From: Opisthocomus hoazin
Taxonomy: Eukaryota; Chordata; Aves; Opisthocomiformes; Opisthocomidae
DNA: 64,000 bases
Assembly (NCBI RefSeq): GCF_030867145.1
Contig: NC_134428.1
Coordinates: forward strand, 25,399,537-25,463,536
Direction of reading: 5' to 3'
The notes under the pieces are model-generated. The model searched no databases. It was not told where the DNA came from and was given only the letters and a program-made list of their open reading frames with translations. A program made the position numbers and the translations under genes. Below, in pieces: positions 60,061 to 64,000 of this stretch; positions within the stretch are counted from its first letter, which is position 1; the number at the start of each line of letters is the position of its first letter.

Positions 60061-63000
60061 TCAGCTCTGGCACGAACTTCCTCAGAAGACACGGAACAGG
60101 GCAGGGCTGTGGCAAACGGTGCCTGCGAAAGCTTGGAAGGTGGTGGGCAGTGTAGAGCCACGATACAGCTGAGCCTTGTAGCAGCCCACGAAATAAGAAA
60201 ATACTCTTTTGTTAGACCATGTAAAGAGTCTTGTTGCTTGGGAATATTCCCTAAGCAAATGAAACACAGCTGTTAGAAACCCTAAGAGACACACGTTTTT
60301 TTAAAGTCTGATATTGTTTTTTGCAACCAGCTTTGGCTTTCTCAGCCAGCTGAGCTGTGCCGGATGTTTTGTCTGATGGGATGATGCAGTACAATCAGTT
60401 TTTTACCCCCCTGTATCAGCTGGTGCCCGTGTCCAGCAGAGGCAAGGGTTCAGCCGCACGTGCAAGGCCTTGGAAGAGCTCATTTGTATCCACATCAACA
60501 AAGTTTAACGACATCTTTAGAGTAAACAAACACTAGTGGGAGTTTTAGACTTCAGCTGCTGAAATATCACAGGTTTTGGTGCAGTTTTAGGAGCTAACGT
60601 GGACTGCATTGCCACGTATGTCAAGACAAGGTTCCCACAGTAGCAGGGCCTTCGTGGTTCTTCTGACCGGTAAAGCATCGCCGGTGAAGGTGCTTGCTGC
60701 GGCAGCAGAGCGCGCGCAGAACAGGCCACACGCCACTGACGTGCTGGAACTGTCACCACAAACCATGTGACCAACTGCCAGTTTTTCTTTTGAAATGAGG
60801 TTATCACAGAGGATTGTTTGAATGTGCATTAGAAGACCACTCCAGAGAACACGTCTCAGGTCTGCTACTGCTCTGCTCCAGCTCCATCTGCCATGTAGTA
60901 GAGGTAAGTTACGTGCGTTCCTAGTGAGATGAAGTAACCTTGATTCATCTTGGTACAAACTGGGCTTCCAAGCTCCAGCTGACCACACATGCACAACCAT
61001 CCCTTACTCCATACATCATCTTAGAGACCCAAGCAACACAGCGGTGGGTTCAGCAGCTTCCCTCCTTCGGCTAACTGCCCTGGGACATTATTCTCCCACA
61101 GCTGGATGACATGTGCCAGCAGACACAACAGGAACAACGTGTGTTGTCCCCAGCGCTGCGACCCAAAGGGAAAGCCCATGTAGGGCAGCTGATGAATTAT
61201 TTTTATATTCACAAATCAGTTTGTAATACGTAGTTCTGTAAAAACTCTACCCTTTCCTCTGCAGTCCTGCAGTAGCACAATCCATCTCATCATCCAGGAT
61301 TTAGCTTCTCTCCAAAATCAAGGTCATAGGTAAGTGTTCCATTTGACTTAGAGGAAACAAAGTTTTAGGCACAGCGGTAGGACGCTTCCTTAAGGTTAAA
61401 GCGAGCATTAGCTGTACCAGCCTGCATTCTCCCACTGCATACCTGGTGACATTTTCCAGCCAAGCCGACACACCAGCTGCCAGCAGGCTCTTGCCCAGCC
61501 CTCTGCGCTGGGGTCCATCTCCAAGACACCAAGACTCCAACTATCAACACCCTTCACAGATTTCAGAAAATAGGAAAATTCCTTCCTTAGGAAGGTTGTT
61601 ATTATTTCTGTACCCTGCTTTGTAAACGCTTGTAGATGTATGTACTGGAATTCCAAAAATTACCTTCATGGTATTAGTCACTGCCTTCCAGCCTCCTGTT
61701 TGCCCTTTCAACACCACCTACCCAGTCCCACAGCGTTCAGCCAGTTATTGGCTTTACCTTAACCTGGGTGTTTCTCTGGCACTTCGTATTAATTCACTGA
61801 AATCCAGGTTCACAAAAGCTGCATCGTTTTCTTTGCTGTAAACAGAATTCCTATCAAAGCAAGCTACCATCACACACCTGCATTTCTTTATTAAATCCCT
61901 CTGCCCTTTTGCTGGTTTCCTACCCTCACACTCGACCAGGCCACTCGAGACCCTCGCACAGCCCATCAGAGGCAATTAGAGAAGGCTTCCGCCAGCTGGG
62001 CAGGGAGGGGGCACCACACCGGTGCATCCACTCCCCCAGCATAGCCCTAGGAATGCAAACAACTCCCTGCTCAGTTGATGAAACCTGACCTTCTGGTAAA
62101 AACTCCTTGCTGTACTTCAGGATGGAATTCACTCTTTCCACACAGTGCTTTACTCCAGGAAATTAAGGTTTTAGTGGTGGCACATAACATCCCCACCAGA
62201 CTGTTCCCAGACTGGTATGCGGCGACAGCGACGTCTCCCGTGACACGTCCACCAGGCTCGACGCAGCCACAGTCTACGGCAGAGGCGGTTGCAGAGTGCC
62301 TTACCCTCCTACTCGAACTGGCAGCCTGCATTCAGAGTTCAGAGGTAAACTTCCAGTAACTGAGCTGTAAGAAACTCACCTAGTTTACCCCCCAAGGTCT
62401 CCCCAGATCACACCAGCAAGCAGCCATGCTAGTCTTTCAAGCAGAGTTTACAAGTACGTACACCCCAGAGGACTCCAGAAGCAGTGTTAAAGCATTACAA
62501 AACCTCATTATTTTATTCCAGGTTTCTTTCTAGACCTCTGTAGCATTATTTTGTGCAGCCAATTGATTAACTGAGCAATGGCACCAACACAGCTTAAGGC
62601 CAGGTGAAAGCCACTCACGAAGCCGATGCCTTACGCTGCCTCGTGCCCTGCCCGTTGCTGCGTGCTCCAAGGAACAGCGGGTGCAGCTGTGTTCGGGAGA
62701 GCAGGGTGCATTTCCTCAACGTCCACTGTGTCACACTGCATGCATTTAACTGCTCTTATTATAACTGAACTCAACTATGCTGTTCGTTCTCAAGGATGAC
62801 AGCGAGGATGCGAATGAGAGCGTGCACGCTCTTGCACCCGAGCTGCTAATCCCCGCGGAGACAATCGACTGTGTGTAATGCTGAAGAATGTGCAAGTCCA
62901 GAAGATTTTCTGAGAATTTACTTAAGCCCTTCGCAGCCTGCCCTGGATTCAGGTACACTGCTTACAGTTTGAGAGGGAAACATCAAATTCAGTAACATAA

Positions 63001-63600
63001 CTAGAATTTTTGGCTGATAACGCTGAGTTTTTAGTTACAGGAGTTTGTTACACTGCTGGTGTAGTGACAGAGGAAAGCGGGTCTGCGCCCGCTAACAGGG
63101 GTCATCTTCCCTGTTAAGAGATGTCTGAACAGCAAACAACTGGGCAGCCACTGGGATTCCAAACTGGGACATCAACAAGAGCAACTAGAATATATGCAAT
63201 GTGTCTTGTCAAGGCCTTTAAAAAATGCAGTTTTATTTTGTAGTTAAGCCTGAGGTCTAGCTTAATAACTTCAATAAAAACTATTATGGAGCATTAAGGA
63301 ATTTATAGTTTAAGTAAATTAATTCAACTAGTTCTATGAAGTTACCTCAATTGGCTGGTTTCCTCTCCCCTTCCTCCCTCTGATTTGCAGAAGTTGTGTG
63401 GCCTGTTCCATCGCACTTCTCTGCACGAGAGAGGCTGCACCCAGAGTTCCTCTCCGCAGTCGGACTCCTTTAACACCAATCTACACGTTAAAGAACAGAC
63501 GCCTCTTCACTCCCAGGGTGCTCCCACCACAGACCTTCACAGCAACGCCTGAGCTGCAAAGCCCAGGGAACAGCAGTGTAACCAGTGTCACTCACAAACT
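60061..63600. other. Right-hand region without a supported gene
   Basis: Mostly AT-richer DNA. Open frames on both strands (for example 61301-61656 and 62071-62359) show no family I recognise and no chain of phase-compatible exons. It may be introns of a gene starting in the CpG island, or of a - strand gene entering from the right. Confidence 0.4.
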
Positions 63601-63628
63601 CGAATAAAGATGCCTGAAGTTGACAAAA

Positions 63629-64000
63629 GACAATCTTTAATTTTATAAATGTTCACCCAACTGATGAATCCAAACAGCTGTTTCAAAGTTCTTTCGAAAT
63701 TCAACCGTTTTCAATGAAAGCACAAAACCCACTGCCACAGTTTCAGCCTGAAGCAGTTGCAAGTTTCACATAAACAAAAGCAGGCTTGGTTAATACAAAT
63801 AACTATGAAATAAGTATTAAGTACTGATCATTAAGTAGCCATGAAATGATTAAAGATACAGGAAGTTTCCTTCTACAGTATGACAGTCCTTCAAGGCACT
63901 AGAACACATCCACAGTTTTGACGAGGCGACCGATAACCAGCAGCCGCCACCAGCACTCTGGCGTTTTTTGGTTCATGTTTTAAAAAGAATGCAGCAAATC
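63629..64000 (-). other. Possible 3' UTR of a - strand gene entering from the right
   Basis: On the - strand the DNA is AT-rich, has no long frame, and ends with TTTATAAAATTAAAGATTGT. This gives an ATTAAA poly(A) signal followed by the T/G-rich TTGTCTTTTGTC. That is the usual look of a vertebrate 3' UTR end. The gene itself is outside the window. Confidence 0.35.
63636..63641 (-). terminator. Candidate ATTAAA poly(A) signal, - strand
   Basis: TTTAAT on the + strand, ATTAAA on the - strand, with a T/G-rich stretch 5-20 bases further along the - strand. An AATAAA also occurs on the + strand at 63603, so direction is not certain. Confidence 0.3.

Noticed and set aside
61301-61656. - strand frame with QRRGLGKSLL, resembling an acetyltransferase loop
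   Set aside because: The surrounding residues lack the rest of the GNAT fold, the frame has no splice partners, and the match is only a few residues.

Overview
This window reads as nuclear DNA of a bird. Copies of the avian LINE CR1 recur throughout, with the (ATTCTGTG)n octamer at their 3' ends. The DNA is very GC-rich, introns are short, and several intronic minisatellites are present. These are traits of a gene-dense avian microchromosome. All evidence for genes below is protein-level similarity to vertebrate families as I know them, plus splice-site and reading-phase agreement. No search was run.

Layout. Positions 1-2213 are upstream flank with one CR1. Positions 2222-39076 hold GRID2IP (delphilin) on the + strand, a postsynaptic scaffold and formin. 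I could chain 22 coding exons with agreeing phases into one 1,235-residue frame: two PDZ-type modules in exon 1, a harmonin-homology domain (HHD) split between exons 2 and 3, a PDZ, a second HHD, a proline-rich FH1 and an FH2 domain. A separate first exon at 9368-9381 (Met-Ser-Cys-Leu-Gly) splices in phase to exon 3 and would give a 1,002-residue short form. The 3' UTR runs to a poly(A) signal near 40753. Three GRID2IP introns hold minisatellites with units of 15, 14 and 11 bp. One intron in the FH2 region has minor-spliceosome (U12) signals.

Positions 40776-46089 are an intergenic stretch with no convincing gene. Positions 46135-58562 hold SLC5A11 (SMIT2, sodium/myo-inositol cotransporter) on the + strand. 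Thirteen consecutive coding exons join without a phase conflict, and a clear final exon is present. The linking exon near the C-terminus is uncertain. From 58563 to the right edge there is an ancient MIR-like SINE, a CR1 tail, a CpG-rich ATG with possible small coding exons (59668-59892), and at the very end what looks like a 3' UTR on the - strand.

The two genes are functionally unrelated: a cerebellar synaptic scaffold and an inositol transporter. In human they lie on different chromosomes (7p22 and 16p12), so their adjacency reflects avian gene order. I found no exotic new system. The best leads are the U12 intron, the alternative GRID2IP start, the extra PDZ-like module and the unresolved SLC5A11 C-terminal exon.
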